The notes under the pieces were generated by a model that worked only from the letters and a program-made list of their open reading frames with translations, did no database searches and was not told the origin of the DNA. A DNA stretch of 64,000 nucleotides from Camillea tinctor. Taxonomy: Eukaryota; Ascomycota; Sordariomycetes; Xylariales; Xylariaceae. The stretch's first letter is position 1; every line of letters starts with the position of its first letter. The position numbers and the translations under genes were made by a program. The stretch spans positions 1 through 64,000 of the forward strand of contig MU394161.1 of assembly GCA_022578605.1 (NCBI GenBank), in the 5' to 3' direction. Shown one piece after another: positions 1-12,495 of this stretch.

Positions 1-102
1 ATATTTTATATTTTATATTTTATATTTTATATTTTATATTTTATATTTTATATTTTATATTTTATATTTTATATTTTATATTTTATATTTTATATTTTAT
101 AT
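1..102. repeat. AT-only heptamer satellite
   Basis: About 14 near-perfect tandem copies of the 7-mer ATATTTT start at the first base of the window, so the array probably continues outside it. It grades into a further ~130 bp that is almost entirely A and T. Such blocks are typical of AT-rich isochores or of contig edges in fungal genomes. Confidence 0.9.
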
Positions 103-240
103 AATAAAATTTATTAGTTTTATTTAAATTTTTATAATTATAACATTTAAATAATTAAAAATAACTTTAAAAGCTATTAATAAACCCATTTTTTATTAAT
201 TTATTATAATATAAAACTATAAAGTTATTATATGTTAAAA
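103..240. other. AT-rich non-coding edge
   Basis: Nearly pure A/T sequence with no open frame. Composition changes abruptly after about position 245 to ordinary mixed sequence, marking the border of an AT-rich block. Repeat-induced point mutation (RIP) could have produced it, but no recognisable transposon remains here to support that. Confidence 0.6.
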
Positions 241-481
241 ACATAGTGTTTTAGTGAGAAAGTGGGGGTGGGCGTTTTTTGTGTCGAGTGATTGTATGAG
301 AGGAAGTCTTTTATATCCTGAGATGAAACATGAAAGTCAATGCCAATACACAATGAAGATATATCAATGTCCCCTCACACTCCTGCGCCCTCCCCTTTTC
401 TTACTCCTTTTCCCCCTTTGTTTCTTATATAGGGGGACAAAATACCCAAGACGTCAGAAAATTATAAGGCAATGGTGAATA

Positions 482-1379
482 CTAGACTATCGAGTCATGA
501 TATTGGTTGAGTGCAATATCCTGTTCGTAGTTGTCCTCAACCTCATTAATGTTGTTGACACTGCCACTACTTCGGGAATACCCAGTTGTTGACGGGGTAC
601 CTCCACGGAATATATCACCGAGAGAGAGATTCATAATTGTATGTACGAATTCTTGGAGACCCTTCCAAATCGCTTCTCGCTCCGGTGGTGGCTTGTGGAG
701 GAAGTCCTTTATTGCAGTAGCGTTGAAAATCCCTAGACTAACCAGCGCTGGTAGATATGTGACAATCTGGTCATCTGGAATAGTAAAGAGCCACCGGCAC
801 AGGGACACAGTACAAGCAATAGCAACAATGTATCCTGAGATATACCTAGTTTTCAATGTGTTTTGTTAGTATGTGGACAGAGTGCAACGTATTGCACCAT
901 GCCTCGTCTTTAGGGATACTGAGATAAAATAATAACATGAAAATGAGAGCATATAGCTTCTCGGCGAATAAGTATCACTTGATCATGTCCATATTTCGAT
1001 GACCTTGATCACCTACTTGGGCAAGGTCTTATATATATATATGTATATATAATCATAGAGGAGAGTAAAAGAGCTCGAGAAAGAAAAAGAAAGCTTACAG
1101 AGTATCGACAGAATCAACGCAAATAATATTTGCTGCAGCAAAGATAATCAAGAAGAGTGCCCATGTAGCAAGGCTATATTCTATAAGTTAGCTTACTCCA
1201 GGAGAGATATTCTTTATATATTAGCGAGGAAAAACAAACATTATGGGCCCGACAATAAGCTGGCTTTTCTTCTCAGTTGCTAATCCGACGATGATGACCC
1301 CGATAGCAAGAGCCCACATGGCGAAGTAAGAGATCAATGAAATATGCCTCCGAGAGCTTATGCCAGAATAGGGTGCCAT
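482..1379 (-). CDS. four-helix integral membrane protein, unknown function
   Basis: Three exons (1379-1240, 1173-1099, 845-482) join in frame to a 192-residue protein. The introns have GTTTGT and GTAAGC donors, and CTAAC branch sites precede the AG acceptors. The start is the ATG at 1379, beginning MAPYSGISSRR. Four hydrophobic stretches are visible: residues about 15-37, 43-65, 70-92 and 97-118. The hydrophilic tail is acidic and Ser/Asn-rich (ending DSIV). The tetraspan layout with a short N-terminus recalls many fungal tetraspan orphan proteins, but I recognise no family motif. It sits next to the AT-rich edge, 1.6 kb from the 3' end of the ABC transporter. The exon joins are inferred from splice signals and frame. 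Confidence 0.65.
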
Positions 1380-2981
1380 TGGCAACGAGAGACTAATACA
1401 AAAGCAAAACGGTATCTGGTGCCTTAAGATTGTTCAAGAGGTAAAATCCCTATTCTATGGCAACGACTTATTTATGGATGATACCAAGAGAAACTACTTA
1501 GTAGTGGGTTTCTCAGGTAGATTAGGAAAGCAATATATGGTCTTTTGTGCTTATGGGCGATGTACGTAGGACCATATTTGTGAGAGAAGAATAGATGGAC
1601 ATGGGAAGTGAAGGAAAGTCGTTTACTATATCTATGCAGCCGTGTAATTGTGTGTTCAATGTAGGAGTCGGGGTAACACATACAACGACGCCACACTATG
1701 GTGCATCCAATGCACGAACCTCAAGCAGAGGTCGTGTTCTTACCAGGAACGGTTCTCAATTTCGTCAGGCAGTCTCCCCTCACTCTGTGCCGGTACCTGC
1801 GGCCTATGTAAGACATCTTACCATACTGAAATACTTAGACGTAGCTTTGTAACGATTAGAAAAGATACATTTAGGGGTTCAACTTTCAGGAATTCGCACC
1901 TGGCAATAAATCCCAGGTTTTACGTTCCTCTCAAGTGCGGGTTCTGGGCTACACGGAATGAATCCCCGGTTCAGGGTTCCTGGCTAATTGAATATTATTT
2001 TCATGTTTTGACCAATAAAAGATCGAATATCCTAAGCCCACCTAATCCTTATCAGCTGCAGATAAATAGGAGGCCTACAATAAGTACGCAAGACGTCACT
2101 ATTGGCTCAGTCTTGTGAGAGTTGAACCTTAAACTAGAACTGTCGGGTCATTTTTCTTCTTCTTCAGCTTTACTTGATCAGAATCCTCTGTTCTCATAAG
2201 GGGGAGTTAGGTCCACCAATCACCTACCCTTCTAAGGTCTTCCCGCTAGGCATTGAATACTCTTACTTAAGCATAGGTTATGTAGGTAAGCACATAACTT
2301 CGTATAACGCCTAAATCTTTACCAACCTACCAAAAGGGCAACCCGACGTATGACAGCGTATCACGTTGCAGATCCCATCGGTAACTCTAAATGGCCTAAT
2401 TGGAAAATTGCCTAATTGGAACATTCTGACAGGCTGACAGGTTACACACTCTCTTTTGAACTTATACTAGGTACCTATAATTCTCACGTATTAATTTATC
2501 TATGTAGGACCCAAGCCAAGGTTACTCAAGATACTCTACTTATTTTTCACTTTCACTGCTTCTACTCTCTTCGCTATCGAAAATTCTAGTCATCTCATAA
2601 CTAGATTAACTAACCTAGTTGTCGTATATGGTGTATCATTATCATTTCGTGTTCACAATCTACGACCCCTGAGAGCATATCTTTAAGTAATTGAGCCGAG
2701 AGAATAGGAGAAGAAGGGACACCCCCTAAAAGGAGGACGGGGCGGGACGGAACACGTCACAACACTCAATCATCACATCAACAACACCTGCGGTTCTTTG
2801 AACAATGAAGCTTCCATATAACGCCGGGTGTGTATCATGAATAAGATAAGAAACTTATATGCAATGCGGCATAGAAATAGTACACACACTAATGGCCAAG
2901 ACCCTCTTTCCCGTCTCTAACATGCTGATCGGCCATTTTACCTATATACTGTAAGGTTAAGAGGTATGCTTTTGATATTCC
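1380..2981. other. intergenic region without a convincing gene
   Basis: This stretch lies upstream of the tetraspan gene and downstream of the ABC transporter. It has a cysteine-rich plus-strand frame without ATG (1648-2118, see findings) and a short direct repeat of CCTAATTGGAA at about 2395-2422. No RNA gene was seen. Confidence 0.5.
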
Positions 2982-5900
2982 CTACTCATCGTCCACCAGC
3001 TTCTTGTCCACCCATGCCTTCTTAGCCGCTTTAGTAAGGCTGTCTAGGTCGCCACTCATCTCGCACATGCTCCGGAAGTGCCCATCTTCCTTCTTTAGAA
3101 GTTGATGTGGATGGTCATACTCTACCACAACACCATGGTCCAGAACGAGGACTTTGTCATAATCAACAATCGTCGCGAGTCTGTGGGCAATGGTGATGAT
3201 AGTGCTGTTTAGCTCGCGAATTGTCCCTTGGATCTTAGAATCAGTATTGTAATCGATCGATGCTGTGGCTTCATCCATGACAAGCACACTCGGGTTCTTG
3301 AGCATGGCACGCGCAAGGCACAGGAGCTGTCGCTGGCCCTGCGACAGGTTCGTACCAGATTCTGCAACGGATGAGGAAAGATCAAGGAAGATGTTCTTGT
3401 TCGTTGTGGGCGTAGAAGCGCCGGATGATTCCTGGTTCTCTTGAATCCCGACTAGATCCGTAGAAGGAAGAAGGGGCTGTGACACTGGTGACGCTGGCTC
3501 CACCAAACCTTCCGAGGGTCCAATCAGCTGAACCTTGCGGAGTGCGGTAAAGATTTCTTCGTCAGTGTATAGACTGAAAGGGTCAAGGTTGGTCCGGATG
3601 GTTCCAGTGAACAGAGTTGGGTCTTGGGGGACTATGGTAATTGCTTCGCGAAGGTCTCGGAGGCCAATCAGACCAATGTCAATACCATCGATTAGGATTT
3701 TGCCCGTCTCTGCTTCAAGTGCACGGAATATTGCAAGTGTCAGAGAACTTTTCCCAGCTCCCGTGCGTCCAACAATGCCGACTTTCTCGTGGGGGTGGAT
3801 CTTAAAAGTAACATCCTTGAGAACAGGATCAAGCTCCTTTCGGTATCTCGTCGAATAACCAATGAATTCCACGCTACCATGGGCGGGCCAGTTCTGCGGA
3901 GGTCGGTTCTTCTCGTTAATCGGTGCAGCTTCTTGTTCAAGATCAAGATATTCTTTGACACGCTCGACCGAGTTCATGTTCTGTTCGTTCATGGCATATA
4001 ATCGTACAAGCCATAGGATATTCTCAGAGAAACCGATGGCATAACTCAACGAAAGACCGGCCGACCCTGGGTCAATCTTCCCAAGGCTGAGTATAACAAA
4101 GACACCAGCGAAGAAAGCCACCAGGTCACCAAGCATGTCCGTTCTAAACGAGAGCCATCTATTAGCAGCCCACAGGTAAAGGAACGGGCGTGATTGGTTG
4201 TTGATCCTAGATAGATTGTCCCGAATAAACCGTCGTTCATCACCATAAGCACGGATGGTAGTGACTCCAGAGAGAGTTTCGCCAAATTGCTGGAAAAGCG
4301 GGCTTCGATTGACGGATTCGAGTCGTTTGAGGTCCCGAGAGGCGCGTAGGTAGAACATGCCGACGATGACGTAGAGGGCAGTGATGAAGACGCCAGCAAC
4401 AAGGAAGCCTGGTGTGATTGCTGCTATCAACACGACAGTTACCACAATCCCCAAAGCACAGCTCATAACCCCGATGGCGACAGGGGCAACTTCTTGGTCG
4501 ATGGCTTCGAGGTCCTTGCTAAATCTATTCATCAATTGCCCAAGCGGGGTCACATCGAAGAACTTAAACTTAGCCCGGCAGACAGCACCCATTAACTGGC
4601 CGTGAATTCTCCATGAGGCACGCAAAGACCCAAAGAATAGCCATACATCCCGAATGAGAGCAAGGAATGCACCTGCCATTCCTATCAAGGCTAGAATAAT
4701 GAGGTAATAATCGACGTCGACTTCTGGGACACCGGCGCCTGTGTGGTCTGCAGGTGCTGTAAACGATGAAAGCGAGGCGGGGTTCCTGACATAGTGAGCA
4801 ATTGAGGCAAAGTATGTTGGTGATACCGATGTGCTGATAGGGTTCTGAGAAGATACGCTGAACTGTATCTTCGAGATGCTCTGTGTCTCCGCAGTGTACT
4901 GTTTAGCCCATTCTTTAATCCAAAGGTTGGACCCCACTCCACTAAGTTGCTGGCAACCAAAAACAAGAACAGCCACGATCCAGAACCACCACGGTCCCAT
5001 AGAACGGAGGTATAGCTTCATGACAGGCCATTTTACAGCGCCAGTTGCCTTGGTCTCTTGCATGGTATCCTGTTTCCCTTCTTTCTTGCCAGATGATTTT
5101 CCATTAGCAGCACCATGACCTCCGTCATCGACCAGTGTATCACCACTCTCCTCACCAACACTGGATGGTACTCTAGACGGAACGCGTGATACATGCGAAG
5201 AGTTAGGACGAGACTTTGTACGGATCTCCTCACCAAGCTTTCCTGATGCAATAACCTCTTTCGCTGAACCCTGAGCATCTACTCTACCATTGTCCAGTAG
5301 CACCACATACTCAGCTGCAGGGGCGCACAAAGTTGTGTTGTGAGTGACAAGAATGCATGTTCGGTCCTTCATCAGGGGCCCATCAATGCAGTTGTTGAAG
5401 ATCCACTTAGCAGTGTGAGAGTCAACAGCGCTAAGGCAGTCATCCAGGAGCAGGTGACGCGAATTTGAGTATACTGCACGAGCTAATGAAATTCGCTGCT
5501 TCTGGCCACCAGAAAGAGTGATGCCGTTTTCTCCTACTAGGGTTTGGTCACCATCGTCGAGGATTTCTAGATCTCGTTCTAGAGCGCAAGCAACCAAGAC
5601 TTCCTTGTACCTTTGTGCGTTGTACGGTGCAGAAAACAATATGTTGTCCTTGATGTTGGCATTAACAAGCCAGGCAGTTTGAGCAACGTAGGCGCACGTC
5701 TCAGCTAATCCAGTCGCTGGGTCTGGTCGAACATCCTCGCGGCTTCGTCCTCCGGGAAGATAGACTTTACCCTTGGCCAAACTCATCTCGCCCAGTAGGG
5801 CCATGAGCATAGATGTCTTTCCAGAACCAGTGGGGCCGGCAATGAGGTTGAGTTTACCGATTTTGAATTCAACATCGAGGTCCAACAGACGGAATGCCAT

Positions 5901-8137
5901 TGACCCATCTGCGCCAATAGTATCTTTGCTACCCCAAACCAATGTAGCACCTCGAAATCCGATTACCTGGTTGCCATCTTCGTCTAGGTTACTGTCTCCC
6001 AGCTGTTCGTACTTCTCCGTTTCATCCTCTTTCAGGAACTCTTCAACGCGATCAATGGAAACTTTTGACTCCTGGACATGAGCAATCATGTCGCCTAGCA
6101 AATCTAGAGGCACTCTTAGAAGCATGAACAAAGAGATAGCGGTGAATGCAACAGAAGGATATAGGGGCTTCTGTTCGATCTTGGTATAGACAAGGAATGA
6201 GAAAAATGTGATCAATACTGGAACCGTGTTCCAAGTAGCAACAGCAAGAGCCCATATCATATACCGGCTTCTCAAGGCTTTCAACTCGGCGTTTCGTTTC
6301 TCATCGACTATATTCGCAAAGCGCTGCTCCCAGGCAAAATATTTAATGATACGAATATTCTGTAGGATCTCGTTAGTAGTATGGATTCGCTTGTCCGTGG
6401 CAGCCATGATCTTTTTCTGGGTGTAGTTGAAGCCCTTGGCAAGCAATATGTTGATGGGAAGAAGGAAAACCATCACAATGAGACCTGGAATAGCACTTAA
6501 ACCCATGACCTGGTAAAGAAGAGCAACAGATAGGAGCAACTGCAATGGAGCGCAAGCTAATAGGAAGTGCAAATATGATGTGCACTCGGAAATTTTGAAA
6601 CTGTCGACAGACATTAGGTTGATGATGGTCCCAAGGTTTGCTTGTTCATCTGAGTCTGTCTTGGAGTCCTTCTTAGCAACATCACCATTCTGCGCATTTG
6701 ACTTGTCTTTCTTCTTGAGGCCTATTAGTCTCTTTAGTCTCTCTAATTTTGTCTCCTTTGCATTATTTTTGCCAGTATCCCCGAGGACTGTGTCCTTTCC
6801 AGTCGCTGCTTTACGACGTAGCGCTTTAGCGTAGATCTCTCCTATGATGATGGCACGGATTCGAATGCAAATCTTCCGGCCAAGCCATAGCGCTTGGTTG
6901 TCAGCAAGCGAGCGGACGATATCAGATGCGGGAAGCAGGATAACATAGAGCCAAAGAACATTTCTTGGCGCTATAGCTGGCTCCTCGACGTATTCAAGAA
7001 TTGCCTTGAGTAGAAGTGTGGGAGCAAAAGTGAGCACACCTCCTATCGCGGCCCAGGCGCATTGTAGAATCAATACGCCCTTGAAATACTTGGTAAGATG
7101 AAAAGCAAGAGATGTAGTCTTCTTGAATTGTCGATAATGGGCCAGGACAGAACCGGCCTTGTCGCGTGGCATAAGGTTCCAGACGCGACTCATCTCAAGG
7201 GGTTCCTTATAACCTTCCCAGAGCATTCCGTCGATCCAAGAGAAGGTAGCAAGGGACAGTAGAGAGGCCAGGGGTTCGCGCGATGGCTCAATGCCATCTT
7301 CCCATTCCAGGACGACCGTTTTATTCCCCTTCCTAGTGGTGATAGCCATGCTAAACAACAATGTCGTCAATGCGAATTCGATGATAACCAGAACCTGAGT
7401 CAACTGGGAACTAGCACGGAGGATAACAGATCGTAACAGAATAAGGCTGATGAGCCATTGCACCGTATAGATAAAGGCGGTATGGTTCCATAGCCGTGGG
7501 ACACGCCATTTCGTATGTCCTAAAAACAACCGAAGCGTCGCGAGGACCAACACGTAAACCCAAGTTCCTAGACCAACAATCGCTGCCCACCGGCCACGGC
7601 CGTCATACGTATCAGTTATAAGCGCAACAACGTTCACAGCTATTAGACAGCAAATCGCGAATTCCTCGATCATAACAACCAGGTTCTCTCCTCGGGGGGT
7701 ATCGGCTTGTACGATAGAGCCCCTGGTGGTCGTCTTGACTAAAGCAAGACGGCCACCGCCATTTGCAGCAATGGATAGTCCCTCGTCATCTTCATCAGTA
7801 CTCAGAGAATCGTCTTCTTCAGGGGGTACCTCGGTATGGTCTCGGTGATTAGGTAGCTGGTCGTAGCCATCGGATCGTCTCGATTTTACAAAGCGAAGAA
7901 TGTTATGTATGATAAGATGGAGGAAAGATAGAGATATTACGATTAGCGGGAAGAGGATCTTCAGGTAGCTGTGGCACAGGAGGATAGAAGTTAGTTAGTT
8001 GATCAATCGATTAATAAACAAGACAAGACATATTAATTGACTACTATAGAGTACGGGGAGACAACTGACTCGGACTGGAAGCACGTGGTAAAGTCATCAA
8101 CCTGCCATATCGGCCACGAACAAGAAGCAAAGCTCAT
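2982..8137 (-). CDS. ABCC-family (MRP/Ybt1-like) ABC transporter
   Basis: Full-length ABC exporter of 1689 residues from two exons (8137-8055 and 7968-2982). The intron has a GTACTC donor, a CTAACTAAC branch site and a CACAG acceptor. The ATG at 8137 is chosen because the first exon carries the CxxPxWxxDDFTxCF signature typical of fungal ABCC N-termini; the ATG inside exon 2 would delete it. Order: TMD0, TMD1, NBD1 (Walker A GPTGSGKT at about 739, signature LSGGQKQR at about 846), TMD2, NBD2 (Walker A GRTGAGKS at about 1426, signature LSQGQRQ at about 1567). A lysine-rich insertion at about 414-470 in TMD1 is characteristic of the Ybt1/Vmr1 branch. NBD1 has LLLDD where NBD2 has LVMDE, the usual ABCC asymmetry, so only one site should hydrolyse ATP well. 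By family it would export organic anions or conjugates into the vacuole or out of the cell; the substrate is unknown. Confidence 0.95.
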
Positions 8138-8139
8138 TG

Positions 8140-8490
8140 TCGTCTCTTCTTCCCCCGAAGCACCGACCCCACTCGTTTCCAAGTGGCGTGGCGATTTGTC
8201 GACAATATCACGTCTCGTCTCGTCTCGAGGTATATACAATTTGCTACGACGAGTTGCAGCACGGGATGGGATTATGGAGACAACGGATAAGAGAGGAAAC
8301 AGTAAGAAAGAAAATTATAAGAGAAAAAGAAAACAAAAAAAGGGAGTAGGGGTAAAGAAGATCTTCGTTGTCGCGACTCTGACCGATATGAGTTAGAGGT
8401 TGGTAAAGAAAAGGATGGGGGGACGTTGAGAGAATGGAATTGGTTAGAAAAAAAGAATAAAAAAAAGGAAAAAAGAGGACCAGATCGGGG
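8140..8490 (-). promoter_or_regulatory. pyrimidine-rich leader of the ABCC gene
   Basis: Upstream of the ABC transporter start the plus strand is strongly purine-rich at about 8270-8480 (runs of GAAAAAG), so the coding strand is CT-rich. CT-rich tracts just upstream of the start are a common core-promoter and 5' leader feature in filamentous ascomycetes. No clear TATA box was seen. Confidence 0.4.
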
Positions 8491-8499
8491 GGTGTGTGG

Positions 8500-11400
8500 A
8501 TGTTAAGGTTTAGCTAGGTTAGAAGAAGTGGAGGGGAGGAATGACTGGGAACTTTGAAGTCGGATCGGATCGTAGGACGGTTAGGGAAGTGGTTACCTAG
8601 GGGTGTGGTCACAAATTGAGGTGTTGCGCGCAATTGACGACTTCCTTTTTCTGTGATCTTGTCCTTGTCCTTGCATACATATGCGTGATGGCAAGAGCAC
8701 CTGGACTTTCTTTTAAAATCTTTCCGATGGGCAAGGTTGCACCCTCTATCTTTACATTCTACTGTACTACTACACTACTACATACAAGCGGATTATACTC
8801 TAGCATGCAGCTCGGTAAGCATTTTGCCTCTGACACTACACTAGCTGATACCTAGCATTGCTGCATGGGTAGGTGGGTTTGTATGTACCTGCCATCTAGC
8901 CGAAACCGGCGCACGTTCGCGCGCTCGCGTAGTCTACCCCACTATGACCCACAGAGTCCCGCCATGACACAATACCAGACCGACTTGAGATAATACGACA
9001 AGTTCAATTCACGGTTGATCGTACTTACTAGGTTAGTTTAATACCTAACAGAGCAGAACAAAACAAAAACGAAACTGAATAAACCTTTGCTAAATTACAT
9101 ATGAACAAATGCATTTGTTAGTATAAACTGTGGAGAGAGATAGATGAAAGTAAAGAGGAAGGGAAAAACAGAAGTTTGTAGATAAATACTTGAGGTGAGA
9201 GTAGTAGTTAGTCAGAGTATGTCAAGGATATTAGTCCAGACTTGACCTCTTCTTTGGTCATACTAAAATGTAGACAACCGTGTAACCCATCTACCTAGTC
9301 AAGCATATTGCCTGCCTTACCTGTCTAGTTCCTGTGTCCTGTATCCCGCATCCCCCGTACCCTATGCTTATCTACGTGTACGCTAACCTTTCCGAATATT
9401 CCAGCTGGCGCTAGGACGTAGTTCCGGAATACGTCTCCGACTTGGAAGATTATCCCAAAAGTGCCCACTCCGACACTAACACCTAGTAGTCGAATCCTGT
9501 CAATGTCAACCGATGTCAACCCATAATCGCAACTAGTCATCTAATTAATATGTGTAAGTCGGGGATTGTAGGACAACGACATGCAAAAATCTTCATTTCT
9601 CATCAAGGGAGAACCTTGGAGGACTTATTGCCTCTCGAGTTCAACTAATCTCCAGTTTACCCTCAAGGTTACCGTCGCCGCTACCGTTACCTACTTTAAG
9701 GTCCTGCTTTATTTACATGATCTGCGGCTAATGCCGTCGTCATAGTGATGATACTAAGCACCACGTCATGTGCGCCAAAAGACAGAGTTAGAAAGGGTAA
9801 TTGATTCTTGCACGGCAGCATACCGCAAGTTGCACAGCAGATATGGATATGGGGCAATTACTTAAGCTAGCTGTATGTAGGTAGGTATGTCTACTATACG
9901 CAGGCGGGCGTATGATGCGCTGTACTCAGGTAACACCTAGGTAAGCATCGGACAATTCTAAGTTGTTGTTCAACAACTCATTTTATTATTATTATTATCT
10001 TCATCATCATTTCGGATTTCAACATTGCTTGTCCTCGTGATGGATGACAGACGCTGCAGTCGCCGTTGGAGTCACTCCGACACTGACTAGTCCGTTCTAG
10101 CCAATTAATCCTCAAATCACAAGCGCTGCGTATTATACATACATACATACTACATACTACATACTGCTTATTCTGCATTTCTCTTTTTCCCCGTATGCAC
10201 CACGCATTGCTACGCAGGATGACTGGCGGGAAAGAGAAAAATTAGGGGTTGTGCGGCACATGCAGTAAGGTTATCCCCCTTACTTACATAGAAAGCAATA
10301 TGTAGGAGTTAGCTAATACTGAAGGTCTGTAGGTCAGCACTTTGCGGTGAGGTCGCTCTGAGAGCCCCTGCATGCATCTGGTTTAGGTCCACTTACACTT
10401 TAGGTAGACTCGGGGAGCAAATTAGAACTCGCGCTGCTCACATGCCTTACTTACAAGCGTACTAACTTATAAGCATACCTACAACTACATAAGTAGGTAC
10501 TTACCTAGCTTAAAAAGATACATGAGACATTGGGGAAGTTTACAACTGCTTCTGTCTATCTGCTTACCTTAGGTACCTAGTTGTAGTCTCCATTTGGGTT
10601 ACTGCTTGCGGATGCATGAGCCTAACATTTGAATTGGCTTTCCTCATTGGCTACACTCCTTCCTTCGCGATAAGAGTGCTGTTGGTCCAGACTCTTCTTT
10701 CCTGTTGCACAGGTAGACTACTACACTAGATCTAGTCTCGATTGATGTACACCATGAACCTAAATTGCATTACTAGTGTCTATATCTACTATACTTACTA
10801 CTTGCTGTACCTACTCTCCAACCTATACTAATAATATCATACGCATTAGAACCTATCTACCTAGGGTATTTAAGCCTAGGTAATAAAGAGTCATACCGGC
10901 GAGCAACAACATCAAACTAACATCTGAGAATTGTCTTTTTTTTTTTTCAAACTAGTCACTCCATCACACCATACATTGTCTAGTCAAAGGGAATAGTAAA
11001 GCCAGGTAGGTTAATGGGTCGGAAAAGGAACAAAACAGCATACCCATCTCCAAAGCTATTCCAGTCGCACACCCGATGCCGTCAAACAAAACTTAGCATT
11101 GAGACATTGACACATCCGAAATTAATATATGTAGATATGCCTTAGACACTTGACGTATCACCAATCCTACCCCAAGAACGGGTCACAACCTAGATATTGG
11201 ATAAAAACATGTAACCAAGAACATGTTTATAAGCAAAGCTTACGATATCTAGCCAGCCATAAACAGCCTGAGACCAACAAGATTGGGCTATAGAACTTTC
11301 GATTTCTCTTTTTTTTTTTTTTTGATCAGGCTGTCATGTAAGTAGCCTCTTGCTCTTTGTTGCATGTAGTATCTTGACAGGCTGGATGTCTCCGTTTACC

Positions 11401-12100
11401 TTCAATTCTAGCCTAAAATTGCTATATTCCTGCTGTATCACGACGGAGACTTCATCTACAAATCTTGTTTTGGTAAACAGTGATATTTATCGTACCGTAC
11501 CTTCAAGCAGTAGCAACGTTTCAAATGCCTTGGGCTTTGTTCACCTCTTCTTTATAAGTATGCACACAGCCCATAAGCATTGATAATACTGAGAATCTCC
11601 TTGGTCAGCCACGAAGCAATATATTGATTGTCACATCACTTACGGGAGGTTTCATAAGCTCATAGTCCTGCATGACTGCTTTGGGGAAGTCTAGTCGTAT
11701 AGTCCGTTAGCACTTTTCTACTGCCACCATCACATGTTACACTCCGACAGTCCAACCGTAAATCACACGGGATCCTTCAATAGCATCTGCAGCACGATAA
11801 TCATATCCTCCTCTAACTGTGACAATCTACCGTTAGACTATGACTGTACGCTGTAGTTAATCGGAAGGCTTGGATAACAAAATGAGAAACCAGGGTTGGA
11901 GCCCAATCGAGCTTTCAGCCATATATATGCTCAGGTATGACAGAGCTAAGAAAGACGTGTAAGTTTGTACAATAGCTGTAACAATGTGGTCAATATAGCT
12001 ATAGGTACATAGGTATTCATGATACCAGCTTTGCATGTAATGCTTTATCCAAGCATCTTATAGCACATGCAACCCAATTCGAAACTTCAGGCTAGCCCTA
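8500..12100. other. long gene-free intergenic stretch
   Basis: I see no open frame with credible protein character on either strand. It holds many short TAGGTA/TACCTA simple-repeat motifs and T runs at about 10937 and 11309. There is an 18-bp hairpin (8-bp arms AGTTGTTG/CAACAACT) at 9961-9978. A minus-strand frame at 9325-9540 begins with ATG but looks random. Confidence 0.5.
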
Positions 12101-12163
12101 CCTAGTTCGTCTAGAACCAACATAACCTCAACTCTGGGGAAGCCCCACCACCTCTACCGAGCC

Positions 12164-12286
12164 CCAATAGCAATTGCACGATGCGATGCTTTGCGAAGAG
12201 AAGCTCTTATTGGCCAATCCGCCCAGACTGCGTGTTGGGATGCGGCTTATTGGAGCCCCTCGTCTTCACCGAGAACTAGTATATAA
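12164..12286 (+). promoter_or_regulatory. candidate promoter: four CCAAT boxes and a TATATAA
   Basis: CCAAT at 12164-12168, ATTGG at 12209-12213 immediately followed by CCAAT at 12214-12218, ATTGG at 12249-12253, then TATATAA at 12280-12286. The spacing is that of a fungal promoter reading rightwards. A 40-codon frame opens with ATG at 12373 and ends at 12495. CCAAT boxes bind the HAP/CBC complex in fungi. Whether anything is transcribed here is unknown. Confidence 0.35.
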
Positions 12287-12495
12287 CCTATACAGGTCGT
12301 AGCTATACCGGCATTTCTAGATCGTTACCCAATCCCCCCATTTGGCCTTTTGGTAACCCGACGGGTTCTTACATGATATTCAAGAGAAACACGCCGTACT
12401 ATCCCAAGCCTTTGAATATCAAAGCGTACTTTAAGCTGGACCCGGGTCGACAAATGGGGAAAATCAGTTGGTCCTCGAGATCTGTATACCCATAA

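Noticed and set aside
9325..9540. 71-codon minus-strand frame starting with ATG
   Set aside because: Somewhat hydrophobic but with no promoter, no introns and no recognisable motif; chance frame in a gene-free region.
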